Positions 8,022 through 16,023 of a stretch of DNA of 64,000 nucleotides are shown piece by piece. Position numbers and translations under genes: made by a program. The notes below the pieces were generated by a model. That model was given only the letters and a program-made list of their open reading frames with translations, did not search any database and was not told where the DNA came from. The DNA is from Collinsella aerofaciens (GTDB lineage Bacteria > Actinomycetota > Coriobacteriia > Coriobacteriales > Coriobacteriaceae): positions 62,001 to 126,000 of the forward strand of contig NZ_JAHONA010000001.1 of the NCBI RefSeq assembly GCF_019131995.1, given 5' to 3'. Each line of letters opens with the position of its first letter. Positions within the stretch are counted from its first letter, which is position 1.

Positions 8022-9359
8022 TTAGGAGTTCGCCAGGTAGTGCTTGATCTCCCACTCGGTGATCGTAGACTCAAACTTATGCCACTCGTCACGCTTCTTT
8101 TTGAGGAAGAAGCTGTGGATGTGCTCGCCGAGGGCATCCTTCATAAACTGCGAGTCCTCAAACACGTCGAGCGCCTCTTTGAGCGAACGCGGCAGCGGCG
8201 TGTAGCCGGCCTCGACCATCTGGCGGTCGGTGAGCTTGAGCGTCTCGGCCGTGGCCTCGGGCGGGAGCTCCAGCTTGCGCTCGATGCCGTCGAGACCGGC
8301 CGCCAGCGTGACGGCGTTGACCAGGTACGGGTTGGCCATGGGGTCGGGGCTACGAAGCTCGATGCGCGTGGACAGCTGTTTGCCGGGCTTGTAGACCGGG
8401 ATGCGGACCATACTCGCGCGGTTGCGCAGGCCCCACGTGGCGTACTGCGGCACGGAGTCGCCACCCGTGGTGATGCGCTTGTACGAGTTGACCGTGGGGT
8501 TAGTGATGGCGCTGATCTCGCGGGCATGCGCCAGAATGCCGGCCATATAGTGCTTGGCGATATCGGAAAGATGGTACTTCTCGTCGTCCTCGCCCCAAAA
8601 GACGTTGTTGCCGTCGTGGTCGAATAGCGACTGGCACAGGAACATAGCACTGCCGTCCTCGCCTGCCAACGGCTTGGGCATAAAGGAGGCGTGGCAACCG
8701 CTCTCGTAGGCCTGCTGCTTAATGATGAGTTTGGCCGTGGTGATGGCGTCGGACATGCTCAGGGCCTCGGCGTGGCGCAGGCTCATGCCGTGCTGCGAGC
8801 GGCCGGCGGCGTGGAAGGTGTACTCCACGGGTACGGACATCTTCTCGAGCGTGAGGACCGTGTTGCGACGCAGGTCGCGGGCGGCATCGCTCACCGAAAG
8901 ATCGAAGTAGCCCACGTTGTCGAGCGGCTCGGGGGTGTGCTCGTCGGGGAAGTAGTAATACTCCAGCTCGGCGCCCACGTTGAGCAGGTAGCCAGCCTTC
9001 TCGGCCTTATAGAACATGCGGCGCAACGCATCGCGCGGATCGCCGGCGAAGGGCTTGCGGTCGGGGGTGCACACATCGCAGAACACGCGGGCGACGCCGT
9101 TGTGGCTCGGGCGCCACGGCAAAATCTGGAAGGTCGAAGCATCGGGAAACGCCAGCATGTCGGCTTCCTCGGGCGTGGCAAAGCCCTCGATGGCGGAGCC
9201 GTCAAAGCCGATACCCTCCTCAAAAGCGACTTCGAGGTCCTCGGGGCTAATGGCAAAGTTCTTGAGGCGGCCGAGAATGTCGACAAACCACAGACGCACA
9301 AAGCGGATGTCACGCTGCTCTACGGAGCGGAGTACGTAATCGATGTTCTGCTGGTTCAT
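8022..9359 (-). CDS. Glutamine synthetase family protein (type I fold) with altered active site
   Basis: 445 residues, collinear with short type I (GSI-alpha) enzymes from the N-terminal beta-grasp (GIGFDGSAIEGF) to the C-terminus. The n1/n2 metal-site glutamates in GAELEYYYF (E131, E133) and in TRIELRSPD (E334, R336) remain. Other metal ligands do not: the usual two Glu of the HHE...QHE region read FHAAGRSQHG (Ala184, Gly191), and the usual GS-x-MHxHxS motif reads GSAMFLCQS (Phe240, Cys242). The usual Glu after GG is Asp301, and NRSA reads NRAS. No adenylylation loop was seen. It may be a diverged ligase or a regulatory pseudoenzyme rather than a normal GlnA. Probably operonic with the GlnR-like gene. 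Confidence 0.85.
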   Translation of the reverse strand: MNQQNIDYVLRSVEQRDIRFVRLWFVDILGRLKNFAISPEDLEVAFEEGIGFDGSAIEGFATPEEADMLAFPDASTFQILPWRPSHNGVARVFCDVCTPDRKPFAGDPRDALRRMFYKAEKAGYLLNVGAELEYYYFPDEHTPEPLDNVGYFDLSVSDAARDLRRNTVLTLEKMSVPVEYTFHAAGRSQHGMSLRHAEALSMSDAITTAKLIIKQQAYESGCHASFMPKPLAGEDGSAMFLCQSLFDHDGNNVFWGEDDEKYHLSDIAKHYMAGILAHAREISAITNPTVNSYKRITTGGDSVPQYATWGLRNRASMVRIPVYKPGKQLSTRIELRSPDPMANPYLVNAVTLAAGLDGIERKLELPPEATAETLKLTDRQMVEAGYTPLPRSLKEALDVFEDSQFMKDALGEHIHSFFLKKKRDEWHKFESTITEWEIKHYLANS

Positions 9360-9492
9360 GTCGCTCCCCTTTCTTTCGGGCGGGTTTCGACTGTTCTATA
9401 TCGCAGATACTATCGCAGAAAAATGTTTCCGCAGGGTTAAAGCGTGTCAGGCGTTCAAAAAACGTGCGAGGGCGGGTGACGATGGCAAGTAA

Positions 9493-9864
9493 CTAACGCT
9501 CGGATTCGGAGACAATTTGCCTACAGGCTCGTTCCAGTGCGGGAAACTCCATCGTCACTGCATCCCAAACAACCAAGCGGTCGACATTGCCGTAATCATG
9601 CGCAAGATAATTTCTCATGCCGATAATTCCACGCCACTCAATTTCGGGATGAAGACGCTGCGAGCGCTCCGACAGCTTGCCCGCTTCTTCCGTCACCCTA
9701 AGCGCACACATCAAAAGGGAGTCCGCCAACGCCCTCGTCCGCACATCATTCGCATGCAGAAACTGGTCCTCGGTGATATCAAAAGCCTTGATGCGCTCGT
9801 TCGTTTCGAAGATAGCCTCCAAGACCTCTTGCGCGCGAAGGCTGTCTGACTTACGCGCGATCAT
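9493..9864 (-). CDS. hepT: HepT-like HEPN ribonuclease toxin
   Basis: 123 residues of the HepT/DUF86 family. The diagnostic RX4HXY motif is intact as RNYLAHDY (Arg84, His89, Tyr91). HEPN toxins of this type cleave RNA or tRNA 3' ends, and the Tyr is the site that the partner MntA AMPylates. The ATG at 9864 overlaps the end of the nucleotidyltransferase gene by 14 bases, and the GGAGTGAT ribosome binding site lies inside that gene. The toxin is thus translated after and coupled to its antitoxin. The family is clear; toxicity in this strain is inferred. Confidence 0.85.
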   Translation of the reverse strand: MIARKSDSLRAQEVLEAIFETNERIKAFDITEDQFLHANDVRTRALADSLLMCALRVTEEAGKLSERSQRLHPEIEWRGIIGMRNYLAHDYGNVDRLVVWDAVTMEFPALERACRQIVSESER

Positions 9865-10345
9865 AAACAATCACTCCTTCGCGCTCGATTGCCGCGGCAA
9901 GATCGCTATCAAGATGATCACTCGAGACGAGGTCAACCTGCCTTCCAGTTTCTTTGCGCACCGCCTCACCAAACGCCGACAACGCGAAAAGACCAAAGCC
10001 ATGCTCGCGATCGACCTCGAGACGCAAATCGATATCGCTATCGACACGCGCCTCACCACGGGCATACGAGCCAAAAAGGACCACGGTTTTGATGGCGGGA
10101 ATCGGGCTGGCCGCCTCGCGGACGGCGGACTCAATCTGAGCAATATCCAAAATGTCTGCAACGACGTTTTCGCTCGCTTGGTTTTTACCAAGTGAAGGAA
10201 CAAACGGCAGCGAACGCTCGCGCAGCATCTGCCTCATAAACATATTGACCGCAACAGACGAAGTCATGCCGAGTTCTTCGCATAGCTCGGCAAATGAATC
10301 TTTAATTGACGAGTCCACTCGCACACTCAGTACAGACGCAGCCAT
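9851..10345 (-). CDS. MntA-like nucleotidyltransferase antitoxin with RelB/DinJ-type N-terminus
   Basis: 164 residues with two parts. Residues 1-50 (SVRVDSSIKDSFAELCEELG, then MTSSVAVNMFMRQMLRE) match the ribbon-helix-helix of DinJ/RelB antitoxins, including the terminal SLPF. Residues 80-164 are a minimal nucleotidyltransferase with GSYARGEARVDSDIDL (Gly92-Ser93, Asp104, Asp106), the motif of MntA antitoxins that AMPylate HepT. AGGAGG precedes the ATG at 10345. A DNA-binding RHH domain could let this antitoxin autorepress the operon, a role stand-alone MntA proteins lack. The fusion is read from one uninterrupted frame. Confidence 0.85.
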   Translation of the reverse strand: MAASVLSVRVDSSIKDSFAELCEELGMTSSVAVNMFMRQMLRERSLPFVPSLGKNQASENVVADILDIAQIESAVREAASPIPAIKTVVLFGSYARGEARVDSDIDLRLEVDREHGFGLFALSAFGEAVRKETGRQVDLVSSDHLDSDLAAAIEREGVIVYDRA

Positions 10346-10387
10346 GGATACCTCCTGTATGACATTGTCTATATATTATCACACAGG

Positions 10388-11410
10388 CTAGCGTGAGGTT
10401 GAGGCGCGGTGTTCGATATGGCCGGGGATCTCGATGCGCCTAGGCGCCAGTCTTGCTGCCTCGCCTACCGTGGTGGTGACGACGTCGATGCGCTCGGACA
10501 GGCGCTCGACCACGCGCTCGGCAATTGCCTGGGTGTCCTGCGCGGCTGTAGTCACGCCGCCAAAGAGCACGTGGTTCCAGGGATAGTCATCGAACGTCGC
10601 GATCTTTAGGCCCGCCGGCAGCGAGGGGCCAAGCTGGGCCAGCGCCTCGGTCAAGCGCAAAAAGACCAAACCGTTGACGGCGATAAGGCCGAGCTTTTTA
10701 CCTGCGTAATCGCGGATGGTCTCGTCCAGGCGACTGATACCCTCGGCGCCACCGTCGGTGAGGGTGACAACCTCGCCGGCAAGACCGCGACGAGCGAGCT
10801 CGTCGGTAAAGGCCTCGGCACGCTCGCGACGGACAGGACTGTCATCGCTTGCCTCGGTGAGCAGGCACAGGCGCTCACTGCCCGCAGCAGCCAAGGCGTC
10901 GACCAGCCCGGCGACGAGCTCACGGTTGTTAGACGTCACCAAGTCGATGCCGCCGTCCTCGATGTCGCGGTCGAGCAACACGACCGGCAGGCGCCCCGCA
11001 GCCGCAGCGATCGCTGCATCGTTGCCGCCGCAGGTGTTGACGACCAAGCCATCCACGCCCGCATCGATAAGTCTGGTAAGCGATTCGGCCTCCTTGGCGG
11101 GGTCGTTGCCGCTAATGGCCGTCATGAGCGAGCAGCCGCGTGCGGCGGCGCTGGCGGAAAGGCCCTCGAGCATGGCACTCGAGAACGGGTTGGCGATATC
11201 GGCGAGGATGACGCCGATGAGGTTGGTGCGCGAGCTGCGCAGATTGCGCGCGGCGGCACGCGGGCGATAGCCGGTGCGCTCGATAACCGCTGCGATGCGA
11301 GCACGGGTTTCCTCGGTCATCTGCCCGGGGCGGTTATTGAGATAGCGCGAAACCGTGGCCGGACTCACGCCCGCCTCGGCGGCAATGTCCTTGATTCTCA
11401 TCTGCGCCAT
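10388..11410 (-). CDS. LacI family transcriptional regulator, probable regulator of kdgK
   Basis: 340 residues. The N-terminal HTH (RIKDIAAEAGVSPATVSRYL) is followed by the LacI hinge (RAAARNLRSSRTNLIGVILA) and a periplasmic-binding-type effector domain. It is transcribed away from kdgK, and the shared 235 bp region carries the palindrome ACGAAACCGATTTCGT at 11513, the natural candidate for its operator. The same 16-mer occurs twice upstream of the YczE-like gene. A KDG- or KDPG-type effector is a reasonable guess from context. The ATG at 11410 is used; ATG 11401 is an alternative. Confidence 0.85.
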   Translation of the reverse strand: MAQMRIKDIAAEAGVSPATVSRYLNNRPGQMTEETRARIAAVIERTGYRPRAAARNLRSSRTNLIGVILADIANPFSSAMLEGLSASAAARGCSLMTAISGNDPAKEAESLTRLIDAGVDGLVVNTCGGNDAAIAAAAGRLPVVLLDRDIEDGGIDLVTSNNRELVAGLVDALAAAGSERLCLLTEASDDSPVRRERAEAFTDELARRGLAGEVVTLTDGGAEGISRLDETIRDYAGKKLGLIAVNGLVFLRLTEALAQLGPSLPAGLKIATFDDYPWNHVLFGGVTTAAQDTQAIAERVVERLSERIDVVTTTVGEAARLAPRRIEIPGHIEHRASTSR

Positions 11411-11475
11411 AGCGCACCCCGTTTCCCAATTGTCGGCAGCCTGAGCCATTTTAGGCATTTTTTTAAAAATCTCGG

Positions 11476-11543
11476 TTGCAAAACGCTGTAGGTGAGTATA
11501 CTACAACTCGAAACGAAACCGATTTCGTAAACCGATTTCGGCG
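11476..11543 (+). promoter_or_regulatory. kdgK promoter with LacI-type operator
   Basis: TTGCAA (11476-11481) and TATACT (11497-11502) are 15 bp apart. The 16 bp palindrome ACGAAACCGATTTCGT lies at 11513-11528, followed by a partial copy AAACCGATTTCGGCG (11529-11543). The operator covers the expected start of transcription, so binding would repress. The layout is repeated base for base upstream of 17042. Confidence 0.75.
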
Positions 11544-11544
11544 A

Positions 11545-11602
11545 GCGTTGGCACGGAGGTGCAAAGATGTACCCTACCGTCTTGGCACCTCCGTGCCAAC
11601 GC
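11545..11602 (+). other. Leader hairpin element A, copy 1
   Basis: An 18 bp perfect stem (arms 11545-11562 and 11585-11602) is capped by AAAGA/TCTT pairing and the apical loop TGTACCCTACCG. It would lie in the 5' leader of the kdgK mRNA, about 45 bases before the start codon. Copy 2 at 16805-16862 has the same length and loop core (ACCCTACC), but a different stem sequence that still pairs. Confidence 0.6.
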
Positions 11603-11645
11603 CATATCAAAGGTGTACGCACGAGTAAGAAGGAGCTGCGCGACC

Positions 11646-12680
11646 ATGGGTAAAACGGTTCTTACCTTCGGCGAAATCATGATGAGACTCTCGCCCAAAG
11701 ATCACCTGCGTATTGAGCAGGCGACCGAGTTTGACGTTCGCTATGGCGGCGCCGAGGCCAACACTGCGCTTTCCCTGGCCTACCAGGGCGACAAGGCCGC
11801 TTACGTCTCCGTTGTCCCGGCCAACCGTCTGGGCGAGTGCGCCCTGCGTTCGCTGAAGGCCTACGGCGTCGACACCACGCGCGTCGTGCGCCAGGGCGAC
11901 CGTCTTGGCTCCTATGTGTTTGAAGTCGGTGCCTCGCAGCGCGGCAACGGCTGCGTCTACGACCGCAAGTATTCCGCCATCAACATGGCCAAGCGCGACG
12001 TCTTTGACTGGGACGAGATCCTCAAGGGCATCGATGTCTTCTATTTCTCCGGCGTGACCCCCGCCGTCTCCGACGAGATGGCCGCTGCGTGCAAGGATGC
12101 CCTCACCGCTTGCCGCGCCAAGGGCATCACCACCGTGTGCGACGTCAACTATCGCGGCAAGATGTGGTCGCCCGAAAAGTCGCAGGCCACCATGAAGGAG
12201 CTCCTGCCGCTCGTCGACATCTGCATCGCCAACGACGAGGACGCACCCGCCGGCCTCGGCATGACCTGCGTCTCCGGCTCCCTTGCCCACGGCATCGAGG
12301 AGCGCGACACCTACGTCGAGATGGCCCGCCAAATCTGCGCCGAGTACGGCTGCAAGAAGGTCGCTTCGGTCGTCCGCAACATCTCCTGCGTCGAGCGCTC
12401 CATCTGGATGGGCATGCTCTATGACGCCGAGAGCGGCGAGCACTGGTTCTCCCCTGCTCACGACGTTCACGTGCTCGAGGGCGTTGCCGCCGGCGACGCT
12501 TTCAACGCCGGTTTGGTCCATGCCCTCATCAACGACTTTGGCCCGCAGGACGCCGTCAACTACGCGATTGCAGCCTCGATCCTCAAGCTCACCATCAAGG
12601 GCGATTCCAACTTGGTGACCGCAGGCGAGATCGCAGCCGTGGCATCCGCCGCCGACGGTGGCACCCGCGTCGCGCGCTAG
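11646..12680 (+). CDS. kdgK: 2-keto-3-deoxygluconate kinase (PfkB family)
   Basis: 344 residues of the PfkB/ribokinase family. N-terminal FGEIMMRLSP and YGGAEANTALSLA are the sugar-binding region typical of KDG kinases, and EGVAAGDAFNAGLVHAL carries the catalytic Asp of the GAGD-like anion hole. It phosphorylates 2-keto-3-deoxygluconate to KDPG in the cytoplasm. kdgA follows on the same strand after 253 bases that contain leader element B. The ATG at 11646 has AAGGAG about 11 bases upstream. A LacI operator sits over its promoter. Confidence 0.9.
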   Translation: MGKTVLTFGEIMMRLSPKDHLRIEQATEFDVRYGGAEANTALSLAYQGDKAAYVSVVPANRLGECALRSLKAYGVDTTRVVRQGDRLGSYVFEVGASQRGNGCVYDRKYSAINMAKRDVFDWDEILKGIDVFYFSGVTPAVSDEMAAACKDALTACRAKGITTVCDVNYRGKMWSPEKSQATMKELLPLVDICIANDEDAPAGLGMTCVSGSLAHGIEERDTYVEMARQICAEYGCKKVASVVRNISCVERSIWMGMLYDAESGEHWFSPAHDVHVLEGVAAGDAFNAGLVHALINDFGPQDAVNYAIAASILKLTIKGDSNLVTAGEIAAVASAADGGTRVAR

Positions 12681-12750
12681 TCCGTCTCCATTCCGCGGGC
12701 CGCAGCTTTCCAATCCCATACCCCTGCGACCCGCTCCCCGATTCCTCCGG

Positions 12751-12883
12751 CCGGGCAAAACCACCAGTCCCATTCCGGTTTTGTCTGGCATTCCCTACAC
12801 GACTGGTCGAGCAGCCGGTTTTGGAATTGCTTGAACCCCAAGCAGTGCCTCCGATAACCAATCCAAAATCGGCTCCTGACCAG
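12751..12883 (+). other. Leader element B, copy 1 (structured RNA candidate) upstream of kdgA
   Basis: A first hairpin (CCGGGCAAAACC 12751-12762 with GGTTTTGTCTGG 12777-12788) is followed by a second domain closed by CTGGTC/GACCAG (12803-12808, 12878-12883). Inside that are an 11 bp stem GCCGGTTTTGG/CCAAAATCGGC and a small GCTTG/CAAGC hairpin. The 19-mer AGCAGTGCCTCCGATAACC at 12841-12859 is identical in copy 2. It ends 50 bases before the kdgA start codon. Confidence 0.6.
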
Positions 12884-12933
12884 CATATTTGGCAATCACG
12901 CGCCTATGCGCGCCATACATCGAAAGGAACATT

Positions 12934-13575
12934 ATGTTCGATCAGTTCTACACCACGCTTGAGTCCCTGGGTATCGTGCCGGTCGTTGTGCTCGACAAGG
13001 TCGAGGACGCCGCTCCGCTCGCCCACGCCCTTATGGCAGCCGGCATGAAGTCCGCCGAGGTCACCTTCCGCACCGCCTGCGCCGCCGAGTGCATCGCCGC
13101 TATGGCCGAGGCCGAACCCAAGATGTGCGTTGGCGCCGGCACTGTCCTGACCGTCGAGCAGGTTGAGCAGGCCCGCGCAGTCGGTGCCAAGTTCATCGTC
13201 TCCCCGGGCTACAACGAGGACGTCGTGAAGCACTGCATCGACATCGACCTGCCTGTCCTTCCCGGCACCGTGACCCCCTCCGAGGTCACCGCAGCCGAGA
13301 ACCTGGGCCTCAAGGTCACCAAGTTCTTCCCCGCGTCCCAGTATGGCGGCCTGAACACCATCAAGGCCCTCGCCGCTCCGTTTGTCGGTCACCGCTTTAT
13401 GCCCACCGGCGGCGTGAGCACCGCCAACGTCGAGGAGTACCTGAGCTCCTCCGCCATCATCGCCTGCGGTGGCACCTGGATGGTCAAGCCGGCCCTGTTT
13501 GCCGACGGCGACTTCTCCAAGGTCGAGCAGATCGCCCGCGAGGCCATGGACGTCGTCAAGAAGGTCCGCGGCTAG
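12934..13575 (+). CDS. kdgA: KDPG aldolase (2-dehydro-3-deoxyphosphogluconate aldolase)
   Basis: 213 residues, the normal length for the class I KDPG/KHG aldolase family. Glu42 in AEVTFRT and the Schiff-base Lys130 in KVTKFFPAS are present, and GHRFMPTGGVS is the phosphate-binding strand. It splits KDPG into pyruvate and glyceraldehyde 3-phosphate, the last step for all uronate and sugar-acid routes in this window. GAAAGG precedes the ATG at 12934, and a strong terminator follows at 13597. It is downstream of kdgK and of leader element B, so it may be controlled separately from the kinase. Confidence 0.93.
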   Translation: MFDQFYTTLESLGIVPVVVLDKVEDAAPLAHALMAAGMKSAEVTFRTACAAECIAAMAEAEPKMCVGAGTVLTVEQVEQARAVGAKFIVSPGYNEDVVKHCIDIDLPVLPGTVTPSEVTAAENLGLKVTKFFPASQYGGLNTIKALAAPFVGHRFMPTGGVSTANVEEYLSSSAIIACGGTWMVKPALFADGDFSKVEQIAREAMDVVKKVRG

Positions 13576-13596
13576 ATTTAGCTCTCTATCGTGAAG

Positions 13597-13630
13597 GGGG
13601 GCGTGCCCTAGACCTCGCCCCCTTTCTTTT
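13597..13630 (+). terminator. Terminator of kdgK-kdgA
   Basis: GGGGGCG (13597-13603) pairs with CGCCCCC (13616-13622) and is followed by TTTCTTTT. Confidence 0.85.
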
Positions 13631-13731
13631 AAAGCGGCTCGGAAGCGCGCCGTTTCCGTCACGAACAAGAACCAAAACCGTCTTGTATGCTGATAGAACG
13701 TGACGGAAGCGACACGCCCCCGAGCCGCTTT
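13631..13731. repeat. 101 bp interrupted palindrome in the kdgA-IS gap
   Basis: The outer arms AAAGCGGCTCGG (13631-13642) and CCGAGCCGCTTT (13720-13731) and the inner arms TTCCGTCACG (13654-13663) and CGTGACGGAA (13699-13708) are nested. No gene is supported in 13631-13885. It resembles a structured intergenic repeat, though no second copy was seen in this window. Confidence 0.5.
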
Positions 13732-13885
13732 GCCTACTCGACTGGCAACCGCGCCCAGTTGAGCCACATCGACAAAAACCGAGCCATCAAAACAGCTGCG
13801 TTGCCGTCTGAAGGAATGGACCCTTGCTTCCGGTCTTTTCCTCCAAGCGGCGCCGTAGCTTTTTTGTGCCCCGGTAGCGTCTCGC

Positions 13886-13930
13886 ACTTGCGGTGAAATA
13901 CGGACTGTTTACGCCACCTAGGCCGCAAAA
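13886..13930. repeat. Palindromic intergenic repeat, copy 1, left part (split by IS)
   Basis: TTGCGGTGAAATACGGACTG begins here, the left arm of the palindromic repeat family seen intact at 16031, 25810, 28731 and 37147. The right arm lies on the far side of the IS at 15230-15254. Confidence 0.75.
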
Positions 13931-15229
13931 GGGGGTGCGGACTATTTCTTGGACCGCGCCTAGGCGTATCCAAGCTTCCTGCGGTACTCCGTCGGGCTCA
14001 GCCACCCGAGGGACTTCTTGATGCGCCCATCCCGATAGTACACGAGGTAGGCCTCGAGCCTCCCCATGAACTCCTCGGCCGTCACGCCCTCCCAGTCCCT
14101 GTAGCGGAAGAACTCGTTCTTGAGGCGCCCGAAGAAGCCCTCGCAGGCCGAGTTGTCCGGGCTGCAGCCCTTCGCGGACATGCTCCTGACCAGGCCGTTC
14201 TCCTCGCAGATCCCGATCCACTCCGGCCAGCGGTAGTGGCCGCCCCGGTCCGAGTGGATCGTCGTGCGCGCGCCCGCCGGCCTCGCCGCGCAGGCCTTGA
14301 GCAGGCTCGAGTTCGCGAGGCGCTTGTCGGGGTGCAGCCCGATCGACCAGGCGACGGGCATCCCGTCGAAGCAGTCGATGACCGGGCTCAGGTAGACCTT
14401 CTCGCCGCCCGGTAGCCTGAACTCGGTGATGTCGGTGAGCCACAGCCGGTTGGGCTCGTCGGCGCGGAACTTCCTGTTCACGAGGTTCTCCGGCGCCTTG
14501 GAGACCTCGCCGGCGTAGGAGCTGTAGCCCCGGGCGCGCCTCTTGTTGTAGACGACCTCGAGGCCCTCCTCGCGCATCACGCGGGCCACGCGCTTCTCGC
14601 TGGCGCGGACGCCCTCGCGGCGCAGGCGCGCCCAGACGGTGCGGTACCCCCAGCACCCCGAGCCCTCGCGGAAGATGCGCACCACGCGGCCGCGTATGTC
14701 GGCGTCGCGGTCGCGCGGCGCGGCGACGCGGGGCCTCCAGTACTCATAGGAGCTCTTCGATATCCTCAAGAAACCTGTGATCGAGCGGAGGGGCAGGGCG
14801 GTCGCCAGCCTCAATCTCTCGCCGAGCTCGCACTTGCTCCTGTTCGAGATCGAAGCCGGGTCCCACCCTTCCGCTTTTAGGTCGGCCAACACCGCCCTGA
14901 GCAGCAGGTTCTCTATCTGGTCCTCGTTGAGCCCGGCGAGCGGGCCGGTCGCGGGCGGGGCGTAGATCGACTTGTCGGGGCCCAAGCTGGCCTCCTTCCG
15001 TGGCGGCTTCCTCGACACGATTCTACAGCCCCCGCCGGTGTAGCTGCGCGGGAGGTGCCCCGTCGCCCACTTCTTGGCCGCGCTCACCGTGACCCCCGCG
15101 AACTCCGCGGCGGCGGTGGGCCCCATGCCGTCCTCCGTCGCCAGGAGGAAGAGCTCGACCTTCTCCCTGCTGTACATGCGAACCTCCAGTCCGGACCGCC
15201 CCGCGGTCCAACTTTCTGTCCGCACCCCC
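13931..15229. mobile_element. IS3-like insertion sequence, 1299 bp
   Basis: The ends are imperfect inverted repeats of 27 bp: both begin GGGGGTGCGGAC and end TTGGACCGC, with a few central differences (13931-13957 and 15203-15229). It carries one complete transposase gene. It interrupts a palindromic repeat, and comparison with the intact copies shows AAA duplicated at the junctions. The IS3 family usually gives 3-4 bp duplications. Confidence 0.85.
13960..15177 (-). CDS. IS3-family transposase, single reading frame
   Basis: 405 residues. An N-terminal HTH (GPTAAAEFAGVTVSAAKKWA) corresponds to OrfA, a linker with HTH_21-like segments follows, then an rve integrase core with D249 (WLTDITEF), D310 (IHSDRGGHY) and E346 (SACEGFFGRLKNE). 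The last two are spaced D-x35-E as in the IS3 family. OrfA and OrfB are fused in one frame, so no frameshift is needed. The ATG at 15177 has GGAGG at spacing 5. It fills nearly all of the IS and appears intact, so the element may still move. Confidence 0.9.
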   Translation of the reverse strand: MYSREKVELFLLATEDGMGPTAAAEFAGVTVSAAKKWATGHLPRSYTGGGCRIVSRKPPRKEASLGPDKSIYAPPATGPLAGLNEDQIENLLLRAVLADLKAEGWDPASISNRSKCELGERLRLATALPLRSITGFLRISKSSYEYWRPRVAAPRDRDADIRGRVVRIFREGSGCWGYRTVWARLRREGVRASEKRVARVMREEGLEVVYNKRRARGYSSYAGEVSKAPENLVNRKFRADEPNRLWLTDITEFRLPGGEKVYLSPVIDCFDGMPVAWSIGLHPDKRLANSSLLKACAARPAGARTTIHSDRGGHYRWPEWIGICEENGLVRSMSAKGCSPDNSACEGFFGRLKNEFFRYRDWEGVTAEEFMGRLEAYLVYYRDGRIKKSLGWLSPTEYRRKLGYA

Positions 15230-15254
15230 AAACAGTCCCTATTTCACCGCAACT
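15230..15254. repeat. Palindromic intergenic repeat, copy 1, right part
   Basis: AAACAGTCCCTATTTCACCG and then CAACT, the right arm of the repeat interrupted by the IS. It abuts the stop codon of the GntR gene at 15270. Confidence 0.75.
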
Positions 15255-15269
15255 TTATATGGGGATTGA

Positions 15270-15962
15270 TTAGATGAACGAGTCTTTGGACAGCTCAAAA
15301 TAGTCGGGATGCAAGGCGATAACCGGGCCCTGCTCCTCGGGCATCAGATGCAAGTGCGTCTCGGCCAGATAGCTCGCCGTATCGGTGTCGCCTTCCTTAA
15401 TGGCCTCCAAAATCCGACGGTGCTGACGACGAATCGGCTCCCAATCAAGGTCCTGAGATACCGCGCGCAGCCAGTTATACCGCTCAAAATGCGTATTGAC
15501 GCTCCTCATCCAATCCCACAACATATGGCGGCCGGCAATCTCAAAGCACGTCTCGTGGAACAGGTTATCCAGGTCAAAGAAGCGACGCGTCTCGCTGTGG
15601 TCGAGCGACTCAGACTCGGCAAGGATCTGCTCAAGCTGGCGCTTTTGCTCGGGCGTGGCAGCCGAGCAGCATTTGATCAGCACGCTTCTCTCGAGCTTTT
15701 CGCGCAAAAAGCAGGCGTTCTCGGCACGCTCCATGCTAATTTTTGAGACATAGGTGCCGCTCTTGGGGCGCGTTTCCACCAGCTCTTGCTCGCGCAGGCG
15801 CACAAAGGACTCACGAATGGGCGTACGCCCGATCCCCGTCTCCTTTTCCAAGCCAATCGCCGAAAGGCGCGTGCCGGGCTTGAGCTCGGCATAGATGATC
15901 TTGGAGCGCAATGCGTTGTATGCCTGGTCTTGCAGGCTCTGATAATGCTGGTGTTGTTCCAT
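15270..15962 (-). CDS. GntR family regulator with FCD effector domain
   Basis: 230 residues. An N-terminal winged helix (YNALRSKIIYAELKPGTRLS and IGRTPIRESFVRL) is joined to an all-helical FCD domain (FFDLDNLFHETCFEIAG and the closing HLHLMPEEQ). Such regulators commonly sense organic acids or uronates, which fits its place beside kdgK/kdgA, but no target is shown. The ATG at 15962 has GAGGG upstream. The gene stands alone between two palindromic repeats. Confidence 0.85.
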   Translation of the reverse strand: MEQHQHYQSLQDQAYNALRSKIIYAELKPGTRLSAIGLEKETGIGRTPIRESFVRLREQELVETRPKSGTYVSKISMERAENACFLREKLERSVLIKCCSAATPEQKRQLEQILAESESLDHSETRRFFDLDNLFHETCFEIAGRHMLWDWMRSVNTHFERYNWLRAVSQDLDWEPIRRQHRRILEAIKEGDTDTASYLAETHLHLMPEEQGPVIALHPDYFELSKDSFI

Positions 15963-16023
15963 AAAGCCCTCGGATAAACCCTCGGTTAATCGAATACCAC
16001 CATGCAATACTATCGCATCCCCC

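Noticed and set aside
9851-10345. RHH region as a separate antitoxin gene
   Set aside because: No stop, start or ribosome binding site separates it from the nucleotidyltransferase part; it is one frame.
11545-11602. Element A as a plain terminator upstream of kdgK
   Set aside because: No T-run follows either copy, and the loop is more conserved than the stem, the opposite of a terminator.
13687-13896. 69-codon plus-strand frame in the kdgA-IS gap
   Set aside because: It overlaps a palindrome and a split repeat, has no ribosome binding site and no recognisable content.
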